From assembly GCF_020829625.1 (NCBI RefSeq), contig NZ_JAIVFX010000020.1:1-64000 (forward strand): DNA of 64,000 nt. The letters are read 5' to 3'. The first letter of the stretch is position 1. Every line of letters starts with the position of its first letter. Of this stretch, positions 1 through 7,683 are shown piece by piece. The notes beneath the pieces are model-generated. The model had not been told where the DNA came from. It worked only from the letters and a program-made list of their open reading frames with translations, and ran no database searches. This DNA comes from Nostoc sp. XA010. GTDB lineage: Bacteria > Cyanobacteriota > Cyanobacteriia > Cyanobacteriales > Nostocaceae. The translations under genes and the position numbers were made by a program.

Positions 1-127
1 CTAGGAAGGCGCAAGGAAACAATAGTATCCCTGACCAACCTACGAATACGAAGCGATCGCGCTTGAGCCAGTCGTCTAAAACGTCAAACCACCCTCTACT
101 AGGGGCGCGTCCAACTGCGATGGTCAT
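1..127 (-). CDS. psbD: Photosystem II D2 protein, 5' end only (partial)
   Basis: D2 is the reaction-centre protein of photosystem II that pairs with D1 and binds the special-pair chlorophylls, the quinone QA and half of the non-haem iron. Only the first 42 codons are present and the rest lies beyond the left edge. The ATG is at 127-125. The translation begins MTIAVGRAPSRGW and continues DDWLKRDRFVFVGWSG into the first membrane helix; this N-terminus is nearly invariant in cyanobacterial D2. A GGAG-like ribosome site lies about 10 bases upstream (138-141 on the complement). The visible part is intact and no other family has this N-terminus. Confidence 0.96.
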   Translation of the reverse strand, partial: MTIAVGRAPSRGWFDVLDDWLKRDRFVFVGWSGILLFPCAFL

Positions 128-170
128 TAGAGGAAATCTCCAAATATTTATAAGTACAGGTTGTATCTGT

Positions 171-176
171 ATTATA
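171..176 (-). promoter_or_regulatory. Candidate -10 box for psbD
   Basis: The complement reads TATAAT about 45 bases upstream of the psbD ATG, a plausible position for a sigma70-type -10 box with a short leader. No good -35 box stands 16-18 bases further up. A small inverted repeat (ACACCT at 247-252, AGGTGT at 264-269) lies upstream and could be an operator. This is inferred from motif and position only. Confidence 0.3.
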
Positions 177-484
177 GATGGCTAAATAAAAGCCTTCCAT
201 AAGCAGAAAGTTAACCGGCTTGTTAACCAAGTTTACAATTTTTTACACACCTTTAATAATATTAGGTGTAAATCGTTAATTTTTCTAGGGGTTTTGTAAT
301 AAAAATTTATTTTTGATTCAGATGAGGTGGGAGTGGGGAGCAAGGGAGATAGACAAGAATTGAGATTCGCTCCCACCTGTTGCGTTAGTTCCCGCTCTTT
401 ACGATAACCACGCTTGTTAAAGTGGGGCATTCAGACCCATGTTTCCCCGCTCATTCCACGACAGTTCTTGATGGGGTCAAAAGA

Positions 485-692
485 AGCAGGGGGGCAGGGA
501 GCAGGGGGAGCAATCCCTGCCCAGAAGCCGTGAAGCGGAGCGGAACATGGGTACAAGGCCCGCCCTTCCAGGGCGCAAGACTTGTGCGGAGTACAAGCTC
601 CGTCTCAGTCCCTCCCCCTTGCTCCCTGCTCCCTGCCCCTCCGCCTCTTCGGTCATTTCCCCCTGCCCCCCGCCTCTCTGCCTCTTTCCCAT
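485..692. repeat. G-rich/C-rich imperfect inverted repeat in the psbD intergenic region
   Basis: The 626-base gap between psbD and the next gene is AT-rich up to about 420 and then changes abruptly. A G-rich arm (485-510, built on GGGCAGGGAGCAGGGGGAG) faces a C-rich arm (609-640, CTCCCTGCTCCCTGCCCCT). Between them are smaller hairpins, such as CCCGCCCTTCCAGGGCG near 560. The same G-rich unit recurs at 53287-53345 and near 56800 and 61040. It looks like a dispersed intergenic repeat. Both strands are open for 70-90 codons here, but the translations are low complexity and I do not call a gene. Confidence 0.6.
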
Positions 693-753
693 TTCCCTAG
701 AATCAGTCAGCTGACGCTAAAATGAGTCCACAGTTAAATTTGATTATTGCTAA

Positions 754-1026
754 ATGTTTACCATCGATTTAAGCATCAGAAACACTGCTTTCCCTATCTC
801 TGTACAACGTAAGTCAGCAGAGGATGCTGAGGCTGTCTATCAGCTGATTTTGGCAGCAATACGCTCTGGTAACCCTGACATTGTGGAACTCAAGTGCGAG
901 GGCAAGACAGAGAAAAAAATTGCTGTCCGCGCTAGTGAAATTTCTGGGGTGCAGATTGTTCAGAAAGATGGTACAACCCCTGGTGGTGGTAGGCCACCTG
1001 GATTTTTCGCTGTAGCTGCTGAGTAA
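754..1026 (+). CDS. Conserved cyanobacterial protein, UPF0367 family
   Basis: A 90-residue soluble protein with no signal peptide or membrane segment. The N-terminus (MFTIDLSIRNTAFPISVQRK, then an acidic Ala-rich helix) and the strand ending VQIVQKDG match my memory of UPF0367, a family known only from cyanobacteria and without assigned function. The tail is Gly/Pro-rich (TPGGGRPPG). It lies 13 bases upstream of the ABC ATPase on the same strand, so the two are probably cotranscribed. The family call rests on overall resemblance, not on a catalytic motif. Confidence 0.75.
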   Translation: MFTIDLSIRNTAFPISVQRKSAEDAEAVYQLILAAIRSGNPDIVELKCEGKTEKKIAVRASEISGVQIVQKDGTTPGGGRPPGFFAVAAE

Positions 1027-1039
1027 CCAAGGTTGACAA

Positions 1040-1717
1040 ATGGCTCAAGTGGGCATTGAGGTCAAGGATTTAAATTTCAATTGGCCTAATGGAGAGAAAG
1101 TTATCAAATCTTGCTCTTTAGAAGTACCAAAGGGCGAATTTTGGATGCTCTTGGGTACAAATGGCAGTGGTAAATCAACGTTACTTAGACTGCTGGCAGG
1201 CCTACTAGCTCCTGAGTCTGGGGAAATTCGGGTTTTGCACCCCGTTGGCTTTGTCTTCCAAAATCCAGATCATCAACTGGTGATGCCAACGGTTGGTGCT
1301 GATGTGGCTTTTGGATTGGTGGAAGAAAAGTTACCGCCTGCTGCTACTAGAGCAAGGGTTGAGGAGGCACTAGGAGCGGTGAATTTGCTTGCCCTCCTAC
1401 GACGCCCTATCTATGCACTCTCTGGGGGACAGAAACAGCGAGTCGCGATCGCCGGTGCGATCGCCCGTCGCTGTGAAGTCTTATTATTAGATGAACCCAC
1501 TGCCTTACTAGATCCAGATAGCCAGTTGGATTTAGTGGCTGGTGTGCGCCGCCTTGTCAAAAGTCGAGGTATTACAGCGCTTTGGGTGACACATCGATTA
1601 GACGAGTTAAATTATTGTGATGGCGCTTTCTTGCTAGAAAAAGGCTCTCTCGTAGATAGGGGTGAACCTCAACGCCTCAAACAACGTCTAATGGAGGTAC
1701 ACAGTGAAGCCTCTTAA
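1040..1717 (+). CDS. ABC transporter ATP-binding protein, Ecf/Cbi type
   Basis: A 225-residue stand-alone nucleotide-binding subunit. Walker A is GTNGSGKST (39-47), the Q-loop FQNPDHQ surrounds Q74, the signature LSGGQKQR starts at 127, Walker B LLLDEPT is at 148-154 and the switch His is H185. FQNPDHQLVMPTV is typical of the energy-coupling-factor and cobalt/nickel CbiO/EcfA branch that powers vitamin or metal uptake. No permease or substrate-binding component lies nearby, so the substrate cannot be read from context. It follows the UPF0367 gene by 13 bases. All ATPase motifs are intact. Confidence 0.88.
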   Translation: MAQVGIEVKDLNFNWPNGEKVIKSCSLEVPKGEFWMLLGTNGSGKSTLLRLLAGLLAPESGEIRVLHPVGFVFQNPDHQLVMPTVGADVAFGLVEEKLPPAATRARVEEALGAVNLLALLRRPIYALSGGQKQRVAIAGAIARRCEVLLLDEPTALLDPDSQLDLVAGVRRLVKSRGITALWVTHRLDELNYCDGAFLLEKGSLVDRGEPQRLKQRLMEVHSEAS

Positions 1718-2043
1718 TTGAGTACTGTTAGCGCATAGCTATGGTTGAGCCAGTGCTGAGTAAGAGTAAAAAGTATTCAGGCTTTCATAGCCGTACATGC
1801 TCCACTACTTTATATGTAGTCTTTTGACTCAGTACTCTTCGTTCTCATTACTACTGAAAATGAACTGCAACGCGCCTTTTAAAACAAAGGCGCGTTTTAA
1901 GTAGGTACGTCTGTCTTAGGTTTTAGGTTTATGAGGCTGCCGTATTTTTTATTCTGTGTAGCATAGTGTTACAGACTATGCATCAATTATTATAAAACTT
2001 ATGAATGAATTTTGTTAACTCTAGAAAATTGTGATTAAAAACC
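1718..2043. other. Intergenic region, no gene seen
   Basis: This 326-base gap between the ABC ATPase and NYN genes is AT-rich, with short complementary words (GAGTAAGAGTA and TGACTCAGTACTCTT). Its one clear element is the terminator-like hairpin at 1871-1898. The 145 bases after it presumably hold the promoter of the next gene, but no box stands out. Confidence 0.6.
1871..1898 (+). terminator. Rho-independent terminator
   Basis: A perfect 9-bp stem, CGCGCCTTT (1871-1879) with AAAGGCGCG (1886-1894), has a 6-base loop and is followed by TTTT. It lies about 150 bases after the ABC ATPase stop and probably ends the UPF0367-ABC transcript. The T tract is short, so efficiency is uncertain. Confidence 0.75.
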
Positions 2044-2595
2044 ATGCCCCGTTCCTTACTGCAAGCCGTTTTGTTAGTAGACGGCTACAATATAATTGGC
2101 GCTTGGCCTTGCCTTAAAAAAACGCGTGATAGTGTTGGACTAGAGGCAGCACGGGGTGAACTTGTGGAAGCGATGACTGGTTATAGTGCGTTCCAAGGTT
2201 ATGCAACTCAAATAGTTTTTGATGCCCAATATCAGAACTCTTCTAGCAATAAAGAAATAATTACTGAGCTTTTATCAGTTTATTACACTGATTTTGGGCA
2301 GACAGCAGATACTTATATTGAAAAATCCTGTGCGTCTATGCGCCAGCAAATAGCCCAATCTTTGATTTCTCGTGTAATTGTTGCTACATCAGATCGGGCA
2401 CAGCAGTTGATGATACAAGGCTATGGGGCTGAATGGTTGTCGGCACAACAACTTTGTGGGGAAGTAGAAGCTACTGTTTGTCGGATGCGACAGAAGTATC
2501 ATACGCGCAAACAATCTAAGAGTAGGTTTTTAGCTAATGCCATTGATGCTAAGGCGCGGCAGCGTCTGGCTGAATTACGAATGGGATTACAGTAG
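2044..2595 (+). CDS. NYN-domain ribonuclease, Rae1/YacP-like
   Basis: A 183-residue protein of the NYN (PIN-like) fold. The first strand LLVDGYNIIG carries the metal-binding Asp (D13) and the Asn that define the family. Further acidic positions follow in VFDAQYQ and in the strand VIVATSDRAQQ. YacP/Rae1 in Bacillus is a ribosome-associated endonuclease that cuts mRNA in the A site; the cyanobacterial homologues have not been tested as far as I know. The C-terminal 35 residues are basic and suit RNA or ribosome contact. The ATG is preceded by an A-rich stretch without a strong ribosome site. Confidence 0.85.
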   Translation: MPRSLLQAVLLVDGYNIIGAWPCLKKTRDSVGLEAARGELVEAMTGYSAFQGYATQIVFDAQYQNSSSNKEIITELLSVYYTDFGQTADTYIEKSCASMRQQIAQSLISRVIVATSDRAQQLMIQGYGAEWLSAQQLCGEVEATVCRMRQKYHTRKQSKSRFLANAIDAKARQRLAELRMGLQ

Positions 2596-2739
2596 ATATT
2601 AGTATTTAACTAGTCTCTGCTTAAGTTCCTGAATCGGTTTTGACTGCAAAAATTCCATAAATTAAGCATCTAAAAAAAATATTGGCGAAAGTACTTGCCA
2701 AATACTATTTTTAGCCCTAAGATTATAAATCGTGAGTGG

Positions 2740-2811
<72 letters not shown>

Positions 2812-2856
2812 TTTATCAATTTTGGATTTTAAGTTTTGGATTCTAGATTATCCGTC

Positions 2857-2982
2857 AGAGATTTATGGTCGCTTGACTCGACTGTGACGTTTATGAATCA
2901 TGGGTCTTTTGGTGCTTGTCCTAAACAAGTCCTGGAGTTTCAACAAAGACTGCGATCGCAGTTATTCTCTCTCAAGTTTTGA
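2857..2982 (+). pseudogene. Fragment of a class V aminotransferase (isopenicillin-N-epimerase-like)
   Basis: In frame from 2866 the translation reads WSLDSTVTFMNHGSFGACPK and then QVLEFQQRLRSQL before a TGA at 2980-2982. This is the N-terminus of the PLP-dependent class V aminotransferase family annotated as isopenicillin N epimerase or cysteine-desulfurase-like, where (F)LNHGSFG and the following helix are conserved. There is no start codon in a good context, and the remaining roughly 350 residues, including the PLP lysine, are missing. It begins about 45 bases after tRNA-Asn. Confidence 0.7.
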
Positions 2983-3725
2983 ATAATACTCAGGGAAAAG
3001 GCATTAACGAACTAACAGATCAGTTGTTAGCAAATTCAAAGAGCACGATTGGTGCGACTTTGGTCAAGGCTGGAAGAATCTGCTCAACAATTTACGCCTA
3101 GTTATTCAACCCGATCAATTTTTCAATTTGCTTAAACCTTGGCTTAGGGTTTTTCTAATTTCTCATTTATCAATTGGCCTTTTTACCACTAATGGCGTCG
3201 AGGAATCGAATGCGAGATGCTATGGTAGATACCAAATAATCCCAAGATGTCTTATCTTCCTGTGTCTAGAGTGATGGAAGAGCGTTAAGGTAGCTAACGT
3301 TTTCACCAAAGGACGAAATACTTACAACCAACCACGAATATGATGATTACCGCAATAAGTGAGTGCGGGCTTTGGATTAAGCACTGTTCATTCTTATAGT
3401 AAGTAGTGGTGTTTTGCAAAAATATCTGAGTAAAAATCCGAAAAGCAGCAGTTTCATTTTGTAGATTCAGTATATACGTACAAAAACGGTATTATAGTCC
3501 AAAAGGTATGTAAAAATTATTACATCATACATTATAATATTCTATTTAACGAAGATAATGCATTCCCAGTGCCCTGAGTCCAAAAAATTCGCGGACAGTT
3601 GTTAGAAAAAACGTAAGCGATGGCGTTTATCTTAATTATTAAACTAAGTATCAATGTCTTTTTAGCCTTGTCGAACTGATGTAAAATTAACAGCACAAAT
3701 ACTTTATATTAGGAAGTTTAGCGGT
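2983..3725. other. Intergenic region with unrecognised decayed sequence
   Basis: I see no intact gene in this 743-base stretch. One reading (about 3025-3270, plus strand) stays open for roughly 80 codons and includes HDWCDFGQGWKNLLNNL and then NLLKPWLRVFLISHL, but it has no start codon and I do not recognise it. The final 250 bases are AT-rich and presumably contain the promoter of the next gene. A ribosome site AGGAAG stands at about 3711. Confidence 0.5.
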
Positions 3726-4961
3726 ATGCCCCTAAGTAGATCAAGTGTATTTGATGCCAATTTCTATCGTGATGCTAATGCTGACTTAGCTGGTTTAAAT
3801 GATGCTCAAGCTTTATCACACTTTGAAGCTTATGGTTTAAATGAAGGACGTTCCTTCTCACCACTGATTAATTTAAGTTTTTATCGGTCTAGCAATTCTG
3901 ACCTGGCAAACTTCAACAACAGCCAACTGTTGAATCATCTGGAGAATTATGGTGTAGCTGAGGGACGCAGTTTCTCTCCATTGGTTGACCTGAACTACTA
4001 CCGTGCTAAGAACAGTGACCTTGCAAGCTTTAACAACGAGCAATTATTTAATCATTTAGAAAACAATGGTATTACTGAAGGTCGTAGCTTTGATCCACTT
4101 TTCAATTTTGCACAATATCAGTTGCTTAACTCTGATCTCGCAAATCTAAACAATTCTCAACTTTTGAACCACTTTGAAATCAATGGGATAAACGAAGGGC
4201 GTAACTTTTCACGCTATTTTGACTTTAACTACTATCGCACTAACAACCAAGATTTAGCTAATTTGAACAATAGCGAGTTGTTGCAACACTTTGAAATCAA
4301 TGGGATAAATGAAGGGCGTAAATCTTCACCCTATTTTGATGCTGGTTTCTATAAAGCAAATAATCCCGATTTGACTTCTTTGAAAGGCATCAATTTAGTC
4401 GAACACTTTAGTTTATATGGTAGGTTTGAAGGACGTCAGGCTGCCAGTGAATACGCTGGAAAGACATTAGACACTGCTCGCCAACTGACGATAGGTTCAA
4501 ATTATACTCTAGTATCAGAATATGTAAGTTCATCTGATCCTAATGACTACTATCAGTTCACTTTAAATCAACCTAGTACTGTTACGATAGATAAATTTAG
4601 CTTTTCTGGGAGCATCAGTGAACAACTGTTTAATGCAAGCGGTCAGATTTTAGCTTCTACTATTGGTTCTAATACTGGTAACGATCAAAATAGTAGTATA
4701 TCTGAAGCAACTCAAAGCATTTCATTGAATCCAGGAACTTATTATATACAGATTCAAGGTCAAGGAGAGAATACTAATTACGCATTCTACCTTACTACGG
4801 CAGAACAGAATCAAACACAACCTGACAACCCGCTTGGGCTAACATTTCCCGATATAACAGGTGGTACGGATCTGGAGCTAGCGGAGATATTAGCATTGAA
4901 TAGGGTGATGCAAGGGAATATAGTAGCACAATTGGGTGAGAATAGTAAATTGATGGTCTAG
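3726..4961 (+). CDS. Repeat protein with six 39-residue units and a PPC domain
   Basis: A 411-residue protein, probably exported. Residues 9-242 are six tandem units, each built as (F/I/V)D-x2-(F/Y)Y-x3-N-x-DL ... HF-x2-(Y/N)G-(I/V/L)-x-EGR-x-FSP. Residues about 247-357 form a PPC (bacterial pre-peptidase C-terminal) beta domain, recognisable by DPNDYYQFTL and LNPGTYYIQI. A 50-residue tail of unknown type follows. There is no Sec signal peptide (start MPLSRSSVFDANFYR), so any export must use another route such as type I. A paralogue lies at 23435-24889 inside the polysaccharide locus, and unit 2 of both contains FYRSSNSDLA. PPC domains are known from secreted bacterial proteins; the repeat's role is unknown to me. 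Surface or matrix attachment is an inference. Confidence 0.8.
   Translation: MPLSRSSVFDANFYRDANADLAGLNDAQALSHFEAYGLNEGRSFSPLINLSFYRSSNSDLANFNNSQLLNHLENYGVAEGRSFSPLVDLNYYRAKNSDLASFNNEQLFNHLENNGITEGRSFDPLFNFAQYQLLNSDLANLNNSQLLNHFEINGINEGRNFSRYFDFNYYRTNNQDLANLNNSELLQHFEINGINEGRKSSPYFDAGFYKANNPDLTSLKGINLVEHFSLYGRFEGRQAASEYAGKTLDTARQLTIGSNYTLVSEYVSSSDPNDYYQFTLNQPSTVTIDKFSFSGSISEQLFNASGQILASTIGSNTGNDQNSSISEATQSISLNPGTYYIQIQGQGENTNYAFYLTTAEQNQTQPDNPLGLTFPDITGGTDLELAEILALNRVMQGNIVAQLGENSKLMV
3750..4451 (+). repeat. Six in-frame 117-bp tandem repeats
   Basis: The coding repeat is strictly 117 bp (39 codons) over six units, with no indels between units 1 and 5. Neighbouring units 4 and 5 share HFEINGINEGR with almost the same codons, which points to recent duplication or gene conversion. 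Units 1 and 6 are the most diverged. Confidence 0.85.
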
Positions 4962-5271
4962 TACAGTAGGGCGGAAATAAACAGACAACATTGGTGGGAG
5001 AATAAATAATGAGGTTTAAACCAGTTTAGGCAAGCGGCTCAGGAAATGAGATTGTGTTAAGATACTCCACTAATGTTACCGTTATCCGCATTTAGAAGAA
5101 GTTTTCAAGCGATCGCTTTTGCTTAAAACTCGAATAATTTCAGGCTAATTAATTGGGATACTTAGCGCGACTTTGGTTAGCATAAATCCCCGATTTCCCA
5201 AGGAAGTTGGGGATTTTTAGCTTTAAATTCTCACAAATAAAATAGCATTGCTATAGCTTTATAAATTCAAC
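4962..5271. other. Intergenic region, convergent gene ends
   Basis: This 310-base gap separates the stop of the repeat/PPC gene from the stop of the M56 peptidase gene on the other strand. It holds one HIP1 octamer near 5110 and the hairpin at 5185-5219. I see no coding sequence. Confidence 0.6.
5185..5219 (+). terminator. Terminator-like hairpin
   Basis: AATCCCC (5185-5191) pairs with GGGGATT (5209-5215), and T residues follow immediately (5214-5218 as TTTTT). The loop is 17 bases and can pair further (TTCC with GGAA). It lies about 225 bases past the repeat/PPC stop. The upstream A-rich flank could also make it work in the opposite direction for the peptidase transcript. Confidence 0.6.
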
Positions 5272-6114
5272 TTAACTATGAAATACTACAGCTACTAAAG
5301 GTAATAACGCTAGAAGAAAACCATGCCAAGATTGGAATTGAGAGACTTGGGTTGCTTCTGGAGGTGCTAATAGGGCTTCTATTCTCTGTTCTAACCGATC
5401 TGCACCAGAGGAACCTAACGCAGCACAGCATATTTCCGGTAGTACTGGGCTGGTACTAACTACTAATAAAAGTGATTCTGCTAACACCAGAGGATCTACC
5501 TGTAATGCTGCATAACCGTCAGCACGAAGTTCGCGCAAAGCTAACAATTCTTCCCACAAAGGCTCTGTATTCGGCAACCAAGCGGTGCAGGAACGCACCC
5601 AACCCAGCCAGAAAAACCAGAACGTATCCCTGTAATAGTGATGCCCTTGCTCATGGGCTAAGACGCTTTCTAAATGAGCCGGTGAGAGAGTTTGCACTAA
5701 GCCTTGGCTAACCACTAGTTCTGGTTGCCAAAAACCGATTTGACCGGCAAACAGCGCCCCCGTTTGCAGCAGTCTGGCTCGTCTATCGCCAACATTCACT
5801 AAAGGGCAGTTACGGGCAGATTCTACAGACTGCCAACCCTGGAAGGCAAGTTTAATGCATGAAATGGCAAAGAATGCCAAATAAATTAATGCTAGTAAAT
5901 AGCTAATTGAGCCTGTATACATCCCGCCCATTTGTCCTTGAGGCCCCATGAAGAGGACAGCGATCGCAGTCATGAAAATTAGCAAGGGCGGAAAGAGGAA
6001 CAAAAATAGCGATCGCTGCCACCGCCGACTCCAACTGCCTTGGCGTTGATTCCAAGCGGATCTTAACCACCAGGCAACTGCCAAAGCATTCAAAATCATT
6101 ATTAGATGCATCAT
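5272..6114 (-). CDS. Membrane M56/M48-type zinc metallopeptidase (BlaR1-like)
   Basis: A 280-residue integral membrane protein with hydrophobic segments at about 35-56, 68-90, 163-180 and 262-278. The zinc site HEQGH is at 154-158, and a downstream ELRAD (E195) supplies the likely third ligand. It is the gene partner of the BlaI-type repressor at 6111-6530; the start and stop overlap as ATGA. In staphylococci BlaR1 senses beta-lactam and its metalloprotease triggers loss of BlaI. This protein has no C-terminal penicillin-sensor domain, so the trigger must differ. The name BlaR1-like therefore refers to the protease domain and gene order only. Confidence 0.85.
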   Translation of the reverse strand: MMHLIMILNALAVAWWLRSAWNQRQGSWSRRWQRSLFLFLFPPLLIFMTAIAVLFMGPQGQMGGMYTGSISYLLALIYLAFFAISCIKLAFQGWQSVESARNCPLVNVGDRRARLLQTGALFAGQIGFWQPELVVSQGLVQTLSPAHLESVLAHEQGHHYYRDTFWFFWLGWVRSCTAWLPNTEPLWEELLALRELRADGYAALQVDPLVLAESLLLVVSTSPVLPEICCAALGSSGADRLEQRIEALLAPPEATQVSQFQSWHGFLLALLPLVAVVFHS

Positions 6115-6530
6115 TTTTCCTCCCTGGCTTGGCGTGCAGATTGAATCCGTTTGGCGATCGCTGCTATTTGCTCACTGGCTGCTTCATCTAGGCTATCGGC
6201 AAAGGCAGCAATAACATCGGGGTTCCCCACTGCCAAAAATCGCTGTAATTGCTCATGAGCTTTGATGACTTCTGATTGCTGCTTACTCAACATTGGCCGC
6301 CAGTAAAATGCCCGCTCTTTCTTATCGCAAGCCAGCCAACCTTTATCTGTGAGGCGACGTAAGACAGTAGTGACAGAAGTATACGCTAATTCGCGGTTAG
6401 GGTCAGCCAGAATGCGATCGTGTACATCCTTTACTGTGGCTGAACCAAGTTCCCAGATGATATTTAGAATTTCTGCTTCCAACGGGCCTAAAGATAGTTG
6501 TTTAGGGCGGTAATCGGGTAAAGGTGCCAT
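6111..6530 (-). CDS. BlaI/MecI/CopY-family transcriptional repressor
   Basis: A 139-residue winged-helix repressor. The region LSLGPLEAEILNIIWELG followed by ATVKDVHDRI and YTSVTTVLRRLTDKGWL (about residues 12-70) is the family DNA-binding domain; the Lys/Arg-rich C-terminal helix serves for dimerisation. It is translationally coupled to the downstream membrane peptidase, which probably controls it by cleavage. Upstream, GCTGTAA occurs twice in direct orientation (6586-6592 and 6600-6606). These could be half-sites for autoregulation, since MecI/BlaI boxes contain TGTA/TACA, but that is a guess. Confidence 0.9.
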   Translation of the reverse strand: MAPLPDYRPKQLSLGPLEAEILNIIWELGSATVKDVHDRILADPNRELAYTSVTTVLRRLTDKGWLACDKKERAFYWRPMLSKQQSEVIKAHEQLQRFLAVGNPDVIAAFADSLDEAASEQIAAIAKRIQSARQAREEK

Positions 6531-6897
6531 AGCAATTTCAATGGGGAGTGGGGAGTGGGGAATAAGTGAATATCCGTCTCTTCGTGCTGTAAACTTGAAG
6601 CTGTAACTTTTTCCCCATAAAGATAAGTCTGTTCTTGTTTTAGATTACAAGATAGTGCAGCAGTCTGAAAGTCTATTCAGATAAAAATGGGCTTTTTGAG
6701 TATTTATTAGAGACTCTTAAAATTTAGTTAAAACCCCTAACAGATTTATTCCCCAGCCCCATTTATGTATTAGATGACATACATTGTGCTTTTTGATGGT
6801 AAAAAGTCCTCTGGGAAAAATTGAGATTATAGTTAGTGGCACCAACTAGGTAAAATGTTATTTGCGACAGTAGTATTAAACTAGGTGTATCCAGCGC
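6531..6897. other. Divergent intergenic region between blaI-like gene and comB
   Basis: This 367-base region must hold promoters for both directions. Next to the blaI-like start is a GGGGAGTGGGGAGTGGGGAA low-complexity run (6541-6561), one of the dispersed repeats of this genome. The rest is AT-rich with no gene. The doubled GCTGTAA at 6586-6606 is the only candidate operator I noticed. Confidence 0.55.
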
Positions 6898-7638
6898 GTG
6901 AAGCTATTCGTATACCACACTCCTGAATTGACTCCAACGGGTAAAGCGCCAGAATGTGCGATCGCAGTCGATGTCTTGCGAGCCACTAGCACAATTGCGA
7001 CAGTTTTGGCAGCTGGAGGCGAAGCTGTACAAGTATTCAGCGATTTAGATAAATTAATTGAAGTTAGCCAAAAATGGCCTTCTGAAAAACGTCTGCGAGC
7101 TGGAGAACGCGGTGGCGCGAAAGTAGCTGGCTTTGAGTTGGGTAACTCTCCCCTCGACTGCACACCAGAATTAGTCCAAGGGCGTCGCTTGTTTATCAGT
7201 ACCACCAATGGCACTCGTGCCTTACAACGGGTACAAGATTCCCCAAATCTATTAGCAGCAGCCTTGATTAACCGGGCGGCGGTGGTGCAATTTCTTTTAG
7301 ATAAGCAACCAGAGACAGTGTGGATTGTCGGTTCTGGTTGGGAAGGCAGTTTTTCTTTAGAAGATACAGTTTGTGCAGGTGCGATCGCTCATAGTCTTTT
7401 ACAGCAAACACAGCTCTCACCAGAAGAATTAGCTGGTAATGATGAAGTAATAAGTGCGATCGCTCTTTACTCTCAGTGGCAAGATAACTTATTGGGATTA
7501 CTTCACCAAGCTAGTCACGGCCAACGATTAGTGCGTCTGGACTGTCACGAAGATTTAAAATATTGTTCCCAAACTGATATTTTAGATGTTTTGCCAATAC
7601 AACATGAAACGGGAGTTTTGAAAAGTAAAAGGGAGTAG
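6898..7638 (+). CDS. comB: Probable 2-phosphosulfolactate phosphatase
   Basis: A 246-residue protein of the ComB family (EC 3.1.3.71), which removes phosphate from 2-phosphosulfolactate in methanogen coenzyme M synthesis. Family hallmarks are AIAVDVLRATSTI near residue 25, the GERGG motif at about 68, FELGNSP, FISTTNGTRAL near 100 and GSGWEGSFSLEDT. Cyanobacteria are not known to make coenzyme M, so the substrate here may differ, perhaps another sulfonate. The start is GTG at 6898; no earlier start fits the family N-terminus. The gene converges on rfbD with 45 bases of repeat between them. Confidence 0.88.
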   Translation: MKLFVYHTPELTPTGKAPECAIAVDVLRATSTIATVLAAGGEAVQVFSDLDKLIEVSQKWPSEKRLRAGERGGAKVAGFELGNSPLDCTPELVQGRRLFISTTNGTRALQRVQDSPNLLAAALINRAAVVQFLLDKQPETVWIVGSGWEGSFSLEDTVCAGAIAHSLLQQTQLSPEELAGNDEVISAIALYSQWQDNLLGLLHQASHGQRLVRLDCHEDLKYCSQTDILDVLPIQHETGVLKSKRE

Positions 7639-7683
7639 GGAATAGGGAGTGGGGAATAGGAAGAAATTTTAATGAACAATATC

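Noticed and set aside
422..700. Overlapping 70-90-codon open frames on both strands beside psbD
   Set aside because: They arise from GC-rich inverted repeats, and both translations are low complexity (Pro/Ser/Arg-rich) without a ribosome site.
3025..3270. Open plus-strand reading of about 80 codons after tRNA-Asn
   Set aside because: It has no start codon and no recognised motif, so it is kept only as a note within the intergenic entry.
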